Below, in pieces: positions 10,266-20,937 of a DNA stretch of 64,000 nucleotides. How positions within the stretch are numbered: position 1 is the first letter of the stretch; each line of letters starts with the position of its first letter. Source of the stretch: Apodospora peruviana (lineage: Eukaryota > Ascomycota > Sordariomycetes > Sordariales > Lasiosphaeriaceae); the NCBI GenBank assembly GCA_033439685.1, contig JAUEDM010000007.1:2904501-2968500 (forward strand), read 5' to 3'. Position numbers and translations under genes: made by a program. Below the pieces are notes generated by a model that saw only the letters and a program-made list of their open reading frames with translations, did not search any database and was not told where the DNA came from.

Positions 10266-11001
10266 CTAGGCCTGGGCCTGACGACGGCGTCTCCACTCGT
10301 CCACCTTTGGTCCCAGCCTGTCAATCGCCTCGAGAAGCATCAGGTCCTCCTCCGGCGTGTCCACCTTTGGGGGTGAGGCGGGCGGACGGGCGATCTTCTA
10401 TACATGGGAGGATGAGTGTTAGTTAGGCCGCGAGGTAGATATGGAAGGGTGGGAGTATGTGGTGCAGTACGTACGTACGCGAATCAACCGAGCGCGGACT
10501 TTGGCGTCCGGGTCGTTCTGCTCCAGCGCGACCATGGCCTGTCGCGCCGGGTTGGCGATGGTGAGCGCCGCGAACCTGACCTCCTCGAGGTGGGCAACGT
10601 GACCGTCCATTTTTGCCGAAAGGACTTTTTCTACGCACTTCCGGTTAGTATTATGTCAGAAGTTTATGTGTAACGTTAGAGTTTGTTTTGGGTGAGAGGG
10701 GTGTCTAGATGTGTTTACTTACGGCACAACACAAATATCCAAGGATATGAGAGATAATTTCGAGCCCGGGAATACTCTCGGCTGCGATGGATGGGATGAG
10801 GTGCTCTGGTTCGGATACGGTGACAGGAAAGCAGTGCCCTGGTGCTGGGATTGATGTGGTTGATGGGGATGCTGCTGGCGTGTCGACGATGTTGTTTATA
10901 GTATGTATGCAGCATGTTTGCAGGGTGAAGTTATTCTTTCGACGACTTTCAATAACGAGAGGTGGACGTGAAGAAGAAGTTATTGTTTCGACGACTTTCA
11001 A
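10266..11001 (-). CDS. uncharacterised three-exon protein
   Basis: Proposed exons are 11001-10723, 10637-10479 and 10397-10266, about 189 aa. Intron 1 starts GTAAGT and has TAATACTAAC near its end. Intron 2 starts GTACGT, contains CTAACTAAC and ends TATAG. Both joins keep frame. Exons 2 and 3 read as convincing protein: VRFAALTIANPARQAMVALE, then EEDLMLLEAIDRLGPKVDEW and a RRRRQAQA tail. Exon 1 (SIAAESIPGLEIISHILGYL) is less sure, and its start at 11001 lies inside a duplicated 26-bp segment, so the true start could differ. Translation might instead begin at the internal ATG at 10610. I recognise no domain. Confidence 0.5.
10927..11001. repeat. 26-bp direct repeat, two copies 49 bp apart
   Basis: The copies at 10927-10952 and 10976-11001 (core TTTCGACGACTTTCAA) differ at one base. 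They cover the proposed N-terminus of the minus-strand gene. Confidence 0.8.
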
Positions 11002-11506
11002 AAAGGAAAGGTGACCGCGAAGTTTCGTGCCAGGTTATTGGAAAGTGAGAGGAGTGCACCGGGCTCGACTGGAGAAAATGAAAGTACGGCATAGAAGTTA
11101 CCTGGCTGTCAGGCACCTGGCAGCCGATGGTGGAGACGGGGAGGCTCTCGCGGGAGCTCGACGACGAGGTAAACCGAGGCCGAACTTCAGCCACAAGAGT
11201 AGAGAGAGTACAGCCACCTCCCGTCCAAGTAGGTGGCTGGCCCCAGCGATGCCGCCCCAAAAACATGACACACCGAGCCGAGGCCCCACACCGCAACAGC
11301 TGAGTTGCGTGTTACCATAGGGCGTGTTAATTACCATAGGGCGTGTATAATTACCATAGGGCGTAGCTGCCTTACTGTTCTGCCTGATCCTTACGGAGGA
11401 GCCAATACTCTCATTGCCCCGCGTTCTTAGCCTCAACATCTTCACTTTCAAACTCCGACGAGGACCAACCTCCGCCTTCAAGATTTTCGAAATCCGGCTT
11501 GAAAAG
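11002..11506. other. divergent promoter region
   Basis: This lies between the minus-strand gene (start 11001) and the plus-strand Ulp1-like gene (start 11507). It contains the three-copy TTACCATAGGGCGT array and no convincing gene. Open frames here show no protein character. Confidence 0.4.
11312..11364. repeat. three copies of TTACCATAGGGCGT
   Basis: Identical 14-mers at 11312, 11331 and 11351 with 19- and 20-bp spacing, 140-195 bp upstream of the ATG at 11507. Spacing near two helical turns is what one expects of a repeated protein-binding site, but this is inference. Confidence 0.85.
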
Positions 11507-12843
11507 ATGAGTTCCTCTGGCGAGGCAACCAGGATCATGGCGAACGACCCCACCGTCGTGGAACGTATGCTATAATAATCCCCCCCTGAACGACAATACG
11601 AAAGCCAAGATAATACGAAAGTCAAGACAATACGAAAGTCAAAAGCTGACTGCTATTCCATAAATATCAGGTTACAACGTTTCCGGTAAGAAACAACTCA
11701 CGATGGCGAACATAAAGGTGTGGAAAAGTACCTCAAGTCACTAACGAACTATCTACCGAATAACTCGTAGTAAGGTTCAAGGATATTGATATGCTGAGGA
11801 ACTGTCACAGGGTCACGCACACGGTAAGCAATCGCTTTTAATCTTCACTGCCCCCTGTTCCGGGTACCTATGTCGGCAATTAGAAGTGGAATAAGTTAAC
11901 TAACGTGACAATGTCACACAAAAGCAGATGATGGACTTCTGGGGCGCGTGCGTCCAGCCATTAACTCATCCTCCCTGACATCCTAACTGACCATCACCAC
12001 GTGTAAAACAGCTATCTCCGCACCGAATTCATCCAACGAGCAGCGCGCCGCAGGGAAATTAACATGTCCGTCCTCCCGCCCTTCTTCGTCGCCCTCCTCA
12101 TCAACAGCCCGTCGGACAACGCGAGGTCTGCTCTCTTCTCCCTCCCCAACGACGCCAGAGTTACCGACAAAACAACCCACATTTTCATGCCGGTCCCCAA
12201 TTTTCCAGCTAGTCACGACGGAAGTTCCTCCTCCTCCGGTCCATATTATTGGTCCCTCCTCATCATCAGCGTGCACGATAAAATCGCGCTTCACTACGAC
12301 CTGCGGCGCGAGAACGCGAACGACCACTACCCACCACCACCGGCATGGGGAGAAGAATCAGCAGCACGCATTGCGGCCCGCAAGATGGCCAAAACACTTT
12401 CGGATGACTCCTCTTCTCCCATGAGTTTGGCCTTCGTCAAGGTGAACAGCGAAATTGTCGGCGACGTGGGGCCGGACTGTGGGCTCGGGGTATGTCTGTT
12501 GATGAAACGTCAGCTGGAATTGCTGGTGAGAAATCAGAAGAGAAGAAAACGAGAAATGGGCCTCACGGACGTGGTTTTTGATGAGTGGAGGATGTTGTTG
12601 CAGGTGCTGGGAAGCGTGGATGAGGGTGCGTTGTGGGGGCTGGAGGACGGAGTGGAGGACAGCAGCAGTGTACAACAACACCTCTATGATGCGCTGGTGG
12701 CGATTGGCAGGCCCGATGTGGTCGAGCTTCCTCGGCGTGTATACCTTTTGGCGACGGAGGCTGTCCTGGATCGCCGAGATGCACTAAAGGGGTTATCTAG
12801 GGCGTATGATAGGTTGCGTTTAAGGTGCCACGGGTTAGTTTGA
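11507..12843 (+). CDS. Ulp1/SENP8-like C48 cysteine protease fold, probable pseudoenzyme
   Basis: Exons are 11507-11564, 11771-11823, 11928-11947 (only 20 nt) and 12012-12843. Every join keeps frame and gives 320 aa. Residues 38-205 follow the fungal deneddylase/Ulp1 layout: MMDFWGAYLRTEF, then THIFMPVPN, then YYWSLLIISV, then ALHYD and finally GPDCGLGVCLLM. Active enzymes have HWSLL; here that His is Tyr123. Asp140 and the nucleophile Cys200 remain. The Gln normally about six residues before the Cys is also absent (VGDVGPDC). Ulp1-family enzymes remove SUMO or NEDD8 from proteins, so this one may bind a ubiquitin-like protein without cleaving it, or may be decaying. The C-terminal 110 residues are unlike the family. 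Intron 1 carries a three-copy repeat. Confidence 0.65.
11595..11643. repeat. three tandem copies of a 17-bp unit in an intron
   Basis: Units of AATACGAAAGTCAAGAC start at 11595, 11612 and 11629; the first has one C/T change and the last is cut short. They sit in intron 1 of the Ulp1-like gene. Confidence 0.85.
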
Positions 12844-13004
12844 ATCTATATCGGAGTATTCCCTAAACACTCGTGCTTTTTCGGTTCACTTGACCTAGTC
12901 GCTAATTGTCTTGATTTCGCAAAACAATATGGCACAGGAACTTCGACCCGGTTTACCTGGTAAAGACGGCCTTGAGATGGCGTGTGGGCAAAGGGTGATG
13001 AGAA

Positions 13005-13462
13005 ATGGGACCCGGAGTTCATGACAAACTGGACGACGATCTGGAGACAGACTACATGCTCAACGAGTATAATCAGAGAGACGAAGAGTTGGATAATCGT
13101 GAGGTCCTGGCTTTATTCTATAACCAGAAAAAGAAAAGCTATCGGGAGAACATTGCCACTAGGAGAAGGACGCTCTTGGTCGCTGTAAGGGTACACTATG
13201 TCATAGTTACAATGCCTCAAATGTTACACAAATAAAGAGAGACTGCCGATATTAAGACTTCTTGCTAACTGCAGAGCAAGAAAGACGGATCGTGAACTCA
13301 AACGTGGTTGAATCAACGAGGGCCCGGAGGTTCAAGTTATGGCGAGGAGCACCACCGCTGACACCAGTTCTGTATCAGCCGGCTATGCTGCCCCCAAGTC
13401 CTTCGTATGCTGAGGGTAGCCTTCAGGCTCCGCAAGTTCACCAGTATGGGACCCCAAATTGA
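13005..13462 (+). CDS. uncharacterised small two-exon protein
   Basis: Exons 13005-13184 and 13277-13462, 121 aa. The 92-bp intron starts GTAAGG and ends GCTAACTGCAGAG; using the second AG keeps frame. The product is charged and helical at first (DLETDYMLNEYNQRDEELDN, then NQKKKSYRENIATRRRTLL) and Pro-rich at the end (LYQPAMLPPSPSYAEG). No domain is recognised. It follows the Ulp1-like gene by 160 bp on the same strand. A Gly/Pro-rich open frame at 13489-13719 could be a further exon, but I found no good splice to it. Confidence 0.45.
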
Positions 13463-14681
13463 CGTGGGCACAGCTGATGTGTGCTTAGGTGCCGGACGAC
13501 GCTCCGGGCGGCAATGGCGGCGGCGGCAGACCCGGCACCCCCCCCTCCCCGAGCCCCAAGCTCAAGAACACTAAGGCTATCCAACCGGTGGGTCAAGCGG
13601 CACCACTTGCGGGTTGCATGGTGTTGCCGTGGCTTTTTTGCCGCGCGCTCGCTGGGAGTAGGCGTGCCCTCTGCCTGCCGTTTTTTTCGTCTGCTGGCTT
13701 CGATCTATGTGTATGTTAGTCCGGTATAGACTTACGGTAGCTGCATTTGTTTCCTTCACCATTGAAGTGACAGTCACCGCAGGCACCATTTGCGTCATTC
13801 TCGATGTCGCGCATGAGTTTAAATGTCCTTTATTTTCAGTGCAAGGACTGCAAGCCGGCTGCTGTTCTCTAGTGGCTTGGACTAACAATGATTCGCTCTG
13901 TGTTTGATTCGTGATTTGTGGCTTGGTGGTATCTGGCTGCATACCTATGCACCGTGCTCATCTCGATGTTCTGTCGCGAGCAAACTAGTGTGTGATGCTG
14001 GAGCCACACGGCTCAGAGAAGGATCACGAGCAAGCGCTTGGCCGTATCTACCGGATACCAAGGCAGCTGTTGACGTCTTGCGCATATCTCGTACTTAACT
14101 CGGCAAACATCGACGAAAAACAAGTGAGAAGAAACAAGATCGACCCTGGCGTCGTCGGGTCAACATGAGGCATATATTATTATTCATAGGCCGTTGCGCC
14201 CTTAGGCATGCCGGACCCTCAAACTATCTACTGTACAGGAAAACCGTGCCCTTGGCATATAGGCGACATTCCCAATCTTGGTCGGCTCCAGTTCGTCTTC
14301 GGCTATAACCTCCAGAAGCTGCTCCCAGTACTCGGGCTGCTGCCGAAGGGAGGAGAGCTGCGCCCGTCGAACACAAACTGCTCCGGGTGGCATGTCAGCA
14401 AGCGACGTCTTCCTTAAGGTCTCGCTCGTCCCATGTGCTGCTGTCCCCTGTTTTTACGTTTGTCTTCGGACCCGGTCATTTCTGACGGCCTGGTGATGAG
14501 CCAGCCCAACCACGGCAATTAATTACGAGACAGTGGAACGTGTATGAACAGGTCGGAGCTGTCTTTCCTCGTCTGTAACCTCAAAAATAGGAAACTCGAA
14601 GGCTAGGAGGTAGCGGTTATGTACTGAGCATTCAAGCCAAAGTTAATATCGAATCTAATATGCACCATCAAAGATATCTAT

Positions 14682-14714
14682 CTAGGTACCTACCTTACCT
14701 AGGTACCTGGTAGG
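14682..14714. repeat. AGGTACCT palindrome cluster
   Basis: CTAGGTACCTACC and CCTAGGTACCTGG stand next to each other; AGGTACCT is its own complement. Similar TACCTAGGTA clusters are common in intergenic DNA of sordariomycetes. Confidence 0.6.
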
Positions 14715-16068
14715 GGGCTTGACTTTGACAATGACAGCTCCTCAGGATTAGTCAAAGAGATAAGCTTGCCCTCTGAAAGCGTCACCGAGATCTGCGTTTT
14801 GTCTAACGTCATGACAACATCAAAGTCAAAATTAGCAAACAGCCTCAATCAAAGCGGCTGTGCTGTAGAGGGCTTATAGACTCCTGCAGTTCTGAGTTGC
14901 CGAATACTACAACGCCTAGGAAACGTAAGCAACGGTCAAATTCCTGTCCGTTGCGGTCCAGCCTCAGGATCCGTGACGCTGTGAAACTGCGGCTCCCGTT
15001 TTGCCTAAACTATAAACAAATCTTGAAGATCCTCCCTCTATTGCGCCGATGTCGCACCAGAAATGGGGGGGACCCTACTTATATACATCTGACCCAATCA
15101 GAGACTGATAGTAGCGAATGAATGCATATATGTAACCCGTCAGAGGTTTAATATCTCCCAGCTTCAGTGTAAGCCTTTATGTACCGTCTCTTTCACACCA
15201 GGGACTACCCGCCTCATCACGATCCCGCCTTTCATATACCTAGCTGCAACAGTGACAGATGCTAATTATGTTGCTCAACAATAACAAGCCCCTTTTTACT
15301 TCTAGAACACCATGCAGCTGGATGCTGAGTTTCCATGAAGAATATCAGCCGCACTGGAGTTTACGGTCCCGTCCGTTCCGCGTCACACGACAGTTTGACA
15401 AAGTGTTTGACTACGGCGTCGGTCAGGAAGATAACCTGAGGCTTGATGCAGTGAAACTCTGAACACGCATGTAACTCATCAAAGGGTTCAAGCAACGTTG
15501 CCGAACGCTCACACATGAACTTAGCCTAGATTTTCCTATACCGGCCTACTGCACAACCAACAACATATGACATTCTCGAGAATAATCTCAAGTCACTACA
15601 TACCGGATTTTAGCTCCTCTCATGCCAAGTTCCCGTTGTGGCTTGCAGAACTAACCACTCAGGAGCATTGAAATCTGCTTGCTTGGAATACCGCTTTGCA
15701 ACTTTCATCGTCGTCGCCGAACTTATCCCTATCTGGCCCTTTGATCTAGATCATGGCCTGAGCTTCAAATCATACTCTACTCCTCCTGTTCATTTGGTTG
15801 ATGCAACTTGAAGGACGCTGGCGATATGAATACGAAAGAAGATCAACCTCAGGAGATATTGATATGGCGTGTTGCCAAGAGATCAGACATGATGCTTCAT
15901 CAAGCTCCAATCAGCTCGACGTCTTGCCGAGTGGCAAGGAGAACACTCCCGTCAGTGTTCAAGAAATTGCAACATTGCTTCGAGGGGCTCTGGTTGTCCA
16001 CTCGCTTCGGATGATCAGAAGGAGCAGTCTCTCCAAGACACGACACTCGTGCCGAGACAAGATTCAGG

Positions 16069-16075
16069 TATAAGA
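16069..16075 (+). promoter_or_regulatory. TATA-like box before the calcium-binding protein gene
   Basis: TATAAGA lies 130 bp before the ATG at 16199, the same spacing as the TATA box of the secreted protein at 6324, and is followed by a pyrimidine-rich leader. Confidence 0.35.
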
Positions 16076-16198
16076 AGAGGCCTTGAACTCCTGGAGTTCC
16101 TCTCAACTGTTCTCACCAGCCAGCCATCACAACATCTTCTGACTCTATTACAACACCAAGCCCACACAGACTCAAGTCTCCAAGCCTAAATCTTCACC

Positions 16199-16644
16199 AT
16201 GAAGTTCGCCATCATCTCCGTTCTTGCCCTTCTGGCTCCGGCCATGGCCGCTCCCAGTGCCGAACCACTTCCCGCGGACACCACCGCTCTTGCCCCGGTC
16301 ACTCTGGCCAACATCAACGAAGCCGAGGGTAAGTTGTCCCCTCCTCCTTTGACTCGACAATATCATCACTAACTCAATACAGTCTTCTCCTTTGCCCCTC
16401 CCTCGTCGTGCAGCATCCTCAGCTGCATCCAGGTCATCGGTGAGGCCATCTGCATCGCCAACGCCATCAAAAACAAGGACTACAAGGGCATTCTCAAGTG
16501 TGCCAAGAAGAAGGAGGTCAGTCAACGTGCCAAACATCCTTTGTCTTGAATCATATTCTAACCAACCTCTGAAAATAGCTCTGCGGCTGTGCTGGCTGCT
16601 ACAGCGACTTGGGCGACTTCCTTGATGAGTACAGCATCTGCTAG
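16199..16644 (+). CDS. secreted fungal calcium-binding protein (CBP family)
   Basis: Exons 16199-16328, 16383-16516 and 16579-16644, 109 aa. Both introns have good ends (GTAAGT..TACAG and GTCAGT..AATAG) and keep frame. Residues 1-17 are a signal peptide (MKFAIISVLALLAPAMA), followed by a short Pro/Ala-rich pro-region. The rest carries eight cysteines in the order of the fungal CBP domain: CSILSC, EAIC, KDYKGILKC, then CGCAGCYSDLGDFL and a final Cys as the last residue. The family includes CBP1 of Histoplasma, a secreted calcium-binding, disulphide-rich protein important inside host cells. In most moulds its role is unknown. The family assignment is good; function in this fungus is open. The context TTCACCATGA is a strong start. 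Confidence 0.85.
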
Positions 16645-17412
16645 AGCAGAGGTATTAGCACCTACGCGTTGGCTCTTGGTGTGATTTCTTTGGATATACG
16701 TGTCGATGATGTTGAAGGCGGGGTCTGGGCCATCAACTTCACTGCATCCAGCCTGAGCGCTTCAGTTGTTGGCTCAAATGTACAAGCAAGACCCCCCATA
16801 CGGAAAGAAAACTTAGAAAACCAATACCACTAGCCTTTCCTGCCGCGAACTGCGGTGGTATGCCAAACCAAAGAGCCCACACTGGAAGCTACCCGTGACA
16901 TGTATACATGTATATATCTCGTCCACATTGAGAAGTCTAGCCTCTGTCAGATAAGCCCCACGCCGGAGCGAAATCCTCACTCGTCATTTTGTTTCTTTTT
17001 CTCGGCCAAACCACTCTCGGACACCTGCAAGTGCCGGAGAGCCTACAAGATGTTGACCACATAGTTATTACTCCTGCCTTTGCCTCCCACCACAGGTGAA
17101 ACTATCACAGGAATCACGTTGGTAACGTATAGTCAGGTTGTATGAAGGAGGAAAAAGAGAGGAGATTTCATTCCACGAGTTCGAATCATAAATATACACT
17201 AATATACAAGAGTACTCAAACAAAAGGAAGCAAAGAGAAGACATATACACTGGTACTTGAACAAATACAAAAGGAAAGAGGAAAAAATAAGAACAAAAGA
17301 AAAAAATAAAAGACAAAAGAAAAGAAAAAGGAAAATGAAAAACAAAACAAAAAACAAAACAAAACACAACTCTTCAAGCTCCATTTGTACACCCTTTTTA
17401 AGAAGAACGGAC
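16645..17412. other. intergenic, ends in A-rich sequence
   Basis: This holds the 3' flank of the calcium-binding protein gene and then ordinary sequence without a gene. The plus-strand frame 16855-17064 has no protein character. Confidence 0.4.
17257..17370. repeat. purine/A-rich low-complexity tract
   Basis: Runs of AAAAGAAA, AAAACAAAAC and similar fill about 110 bp. They make long Phe/Lys-rich open frames on both strands that are not genes. Confidence 0.8.
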
Positions 17413-17825
17413 CACTGGCTGCTGTCAACAGCACGAGTGCCCGCCGGCGGCTTGATCGTATAGTCGACCGTCTTCGACGCCTGCGGTCTCTCCGAGAGCT
17501 GCCTTGGTATAGATGTCAACAGCCGGGTTATCGATCTTCTCCTTAAGGACCTCAATAGCTGCATCAATGCCAATCTGTCGTCGTTTGTTGCAGGTTTGCC
17601 AATGAGAAAATGACCTCAACGGCGTCCGGTAACATCTCCAGAACCTCTTCATAGATGGCCTTAGCAGTCGAAGTAGCGGGTGTATTGGTGCATCGGAATT
17701 TATCATCGATGACACGACCAAGGATCGCGAAGACCCTGTCTAACGCACCTCGTACTCGATGTACTTGTCCCAAAACGGATGGGCCAGCCCAAAGAAGTCT
17801 AGGTCCGCAAAGCCTGCGCCAGACA
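17413..17825 (-). pseudogene. fragment of pre-mRNA splicing factor Prp39
   Basis: The minus strand reads DFFGLAHPFWDKYIEYEV at about 17750-17805, the TPR/HAT-repeat signature of the U1 snRNP protein Prp39. In shifted frames it continues with RVFAILGRVI, then MHQYTRYFD, then EVLEMLPDAVEVIFSLANLQ and IGIDAAIEVLKEKIDNPAVD. At least three frame changes and a stop after EVR break it. It lacks the N- and C-terminal parts of the roughly 600-residue protein. Prp39 is a conserved splicing factor, so an intact copy is expected elsewhere in this genome. This is a decayed, truncated duplicate. Confidence 0.6.
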
Positions 17826-18231
17826 CCCCCTATTCAAACAATACTCCAGAAAACCGGAGAATTCAACCCTTGTATATATATACCGCGTATGGCCGAAGCC
17901 AGAAATCTCCACAAAAAACTTAATGTCGAAAAACACCCTCCATATGCGTAACAAAATAGATGCCCGGAGGCGGACGAGCAGGCGGGCCGGGAGGAAGCGA
18001 GCTAGGCGGCGGCGGAGGACCGGCAGCAAGCAAAGCAGGAGGCGGAGCGGCAGGGATCAGGGCAGCAACTTCATCTGCCAGCCCAGGCGGCGGACCGAGC
18101 GGCGCGAGAGGGAGCGGTGGCAAGCCAGGAGGCCAAAGAGGAGGAGGCGGACCGCCGAGAGAAGCAGCTGTGGTGGGCACGATGCCCCCAGGGTATAGCT
18201 CGTTGAACAGCGTCCGTCCCCGGCGGGGCGC
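17826..18231. other. GC-rich spacer after the BTB gene
   Basis: Contains a Pro/Gly-rich frame on each strand (minus 17920-18180 is mainly Pro, Ala and Leu). These come from a skewed GGC/GGA composition. I do not count them as genes, though the minus-strand frame could be an alternative 3' exon of the BTB gene. Confidence 0.35.
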
Positions 18232-19673
18232 CTAGCCGCCGCCGGTAGACGGAACACCGTCATCGGCAGCAGCAGCAACAGCAGCAGCACCTTCAGTCTC
18301 GGGGTTCTTCCCGGACCAGTCCTGCATCGGCGGCGGCAGGCCCTTCTTGACAGCGCAGTTCGAGCACGCCGTCAGCAGGTGCGACTTCTGGGGCGCGACA
18401 TGCGTAAAGTACGCCTTGTCTGCGCGCGGCAGGGCCGGCTTGTTGCGGCAGATGGTGCAGTGCGCCTCGGGCAGCTGCGCGACGTAGTCGCCGGCGTCGA
18501 GGCCGGCGAGGCTCATGTCGAGGAAGAAGGCGGCGGCGGCGGGGGAGGAGCGCACGAACGACCGGAAGGCCGGAATATTGACGAGAACAAACCGGGCGGC
18601 GAAACTGAAGCCCAGGAAGGCGGCGCGCAGGGGCGAGTGCGGCCGGTTGGTGTCGGGCACCGGGACGTGCTGGTAGACCAGCTCGATGGCGTCAAAGAGC
18701 TCGTCGAGGTAGTCGGGCCGCTCGCCCTGCAGCTGCAGCCGCGGCAGCCGCGCGTCAAACTCGGCGGCCAGGGCGTCGAGGGCGATGCGCACGAGCGCGG
18801 GCAGGCCGAAGTAGTCGGCCACGGTGTAGACCTCGTAACAGGTCACGAAGTTGGTCTTCGTGCCTGGGCGCAGGGTGGGAATGTCGCATACTGTGAAGCT
18901 GTCAGTGAATGGTCAAGGTTGTTCTGTAAGGCTTGTATGAGCCAGAGGGAGAGCCTCTTCGTCGTGGACCAGTGCGGTCGCATTGACTACGCTGTCAACA
19001 GCGCTGGTGTACGTCCGTTCCGGAAAGGGATGGTGAGGAGTCTGGGGCGGCACATCATTGCTACTGTGGCATGATAAACAACCACCCCCAGGAAATCGAA
19101 GACAGAGTCATCTCCGTCCAGATATCTGTCGCTTGGGAGCTCACATGCCACAATGCCGACAAATTCTCTGACCTGAACGATGTCCAGTACGGATGGATGA
19201 GAGAGCAAAGATCGTCACATCCCAGTACAACGATAACATCAAGGAAGGTGAGGATAAAAGGAAATGAGCGACTTACCACCGGTATAAACATACCGGATCA
19301 CCCAGTCAACGGCGTCCTCGCCGTGCTCATCGGAGAGACTAATCTCTCGCGAGTTGGCCTCCTGACATAAAAGGTTAGTCCAGGCCCAAGTCATGAACGG
19401 CATGGAGGTGAACTTACGGCAAAATTGCCGTTCAAGGCCGCGTCGAACCACTTGCTGCGCGTACACAAGATGTTCTTGTGTAGCTTCCACGTCCTCTCGC
19501 CGCACTTCACCACCACGTCCGCAAAGAGACCAGAATCGAGCAATCTATTTCATGACGACATCAGCAGATGTTCATAACGTCGCGGTCCGACGCGACCGGG
19601 ACAAGCCATGAGAAACAAGTGAAAAACTTCAGTAAACTTACTGCTCGTCCGCAGAACGGAACGGGTTCTCCAT
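18232..19673 (-). CDS. BTB/POZ domain protein
   Basis: Exons 19673-19642, 19544-19418, 19361-19277 and 18890-18232, all joins in frame, 300 aa. Residues 11-110 form the BTB fold: LLDSGLFADVVVKCGERTWK, then HKNILCTRSKWFDAALNGNF, REISLSDEHGEDAVDWVIRY, and a TCYEVYTVADYFGLPALVRI helix. This matches fungal BTB proteins that dimerise and recruit partners, in some cases Cullin-3. The C-terminal half has two Cys pairs (HCTICR and ACSNCAV about 30 residues apart) that might bind zinc, and ends in an Ala/Gly-rich tail. The large third intron (19276-18891) is unusually long for this window, so another small exon inside it is possible. Confidence 0.85.
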
Positions 19674-20937
19674 TTTTTTTATCTTTTGATACAACTGGTC
19701 GTCACCGCAACACGTAAAAAATCAATTGTCGACACTTGTAGTGCCGAAAAAAAAAAAATACGAATCTCGTGGTGCTGATGCTGATGATGGGTTGAGTTCG
19801 AAAAGTGAGTTCAGGTCTGACCGCGGGGATTTGACATCAGGGGTTCTATGCGCGTTCGGGTCCCACTTATTTCCCCTATCAGAGGACGGGCTTCATACCA
19901 GTCAGTGCCTAACGCATCGTCGCCCCTATCGTGATATTGAGCAGCAGTACCCCTTATCTCCTTTCCTCAACTCGGTTTTAAACATCTGTCGACGGGTTTT
20001 CCTTTCAAGAAACACACTGGAAGAAAAATTCCGGTCTCAACAAACATGTCGAAAAATCCATACTGCGAAGTACCTGACCGTATTTAGCCGGGCTGATAAC
20101 ACGCATGGCATACCCGGCAAAACGGTACAGCAGCACATCAGGTACCTACGGCATCCCAGATTCGGGTTCGCAAACGAAAAGCCACCATAACGAGAAACAG
20201 CTGCCAACAAACCCGGGAACTGCATTGCATGACGTTTGAACTTGCACCAACTGCTGCTGCTCTCCCGACTTATTCCAGCTGAGTGGTCCCAGCTACGGCT
20301 GAGGCACACTACCTTATCTTCATGTTTTACGCCTCAAATTCAGCTCCGGAATCAAAGATCTGTGGACTTCGGCGTCGTTAACATTGAGCCTGCCATCACC
20401 CCTCCGGCTGTCCGACGCCATCCAAGGGAGTCAGCCAAGGATATTACGACGACTCTGTAATCTATAGCCCCTCAAAGTCCCCAAACAGGAATAATTCGCT
20501 CCGCGCTTCCCCACCTACGTGTTCCGGGAGAAAAAAGAAAAGAAAATTATGTATTTCCGTAGTATAAAGGGAGAAGAGATGGACCGATTGAAGCTGCTGG
20601 GAGCTTTCAATTATTTGGACGGATGTGTTTAGCTGTTTTATTTTTGATGGGAAGAAGCCAGCACACACCGATGACCATTTGCTACTAGCAATTGGCATGA
20701 CAACAGCAGCGTGATTGCATGAACTCATACCACACCCGTTCCTGACGCCGGATTTGATGATCGTTGTTCATTTCTTTCGAAAACTGAGACCGATTCTCAG
20801 GTTTGACAGCTGATACAATAGTGACTGGAACAACAAGCTATAATAGCAATCAACTTGGTGTATCTCATGACACAAACCCAGCTGCTCTACTTCTCACACC
20901 TTTCTCTATACCTTGTCTGACCCATACAAGAGCAAAG
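19674..20937. other. divergent intergenic region
   Basis: This is the promoter side of both the BTB gene and the O-methyltransferase. A 154-codon plus-strand frame (19726-20190) begins in the A-rich leader and has no motif or protein-like bias, so I leave it uncalled. Confidence 0.4.

Larger units (their letters stand above)
13463..16198. other. long gene-poor stretch
   Basis: 2.7 kb with no gene I can support. The minus-strand frame 14393-14202 (ATG start, LRQQPEYWEQLLEVIAEDEL) is protein-like over about 45 codons and could be a relic. 13490-13720 is GC-rich with Gly/Pro-coding frames. A GGTACC-rich palindrome lies near 14682-14714. The last 400 bp act as promoter of the gene at 16199. Confidence 0.4.

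Noticed and set aside
15798..16073. 91-codon ORF just upstream of the calcium-binding protein gene
   Set aside because: It overlaps the likely promoter, and an alternative frame (15808-16014) is equally open.
17920..18235. Pro-rich and Gly-rich ORFs on both strands
   Set aside because: Composition artefact of GGC/GGA-rich DNA with no conserved segment.
19726..20190. 154-codon ORF between the BTB and methyltransferase genes
   Set aside because: It begins in a poly-A tract, has no domain and lies in a divergent promoter region.
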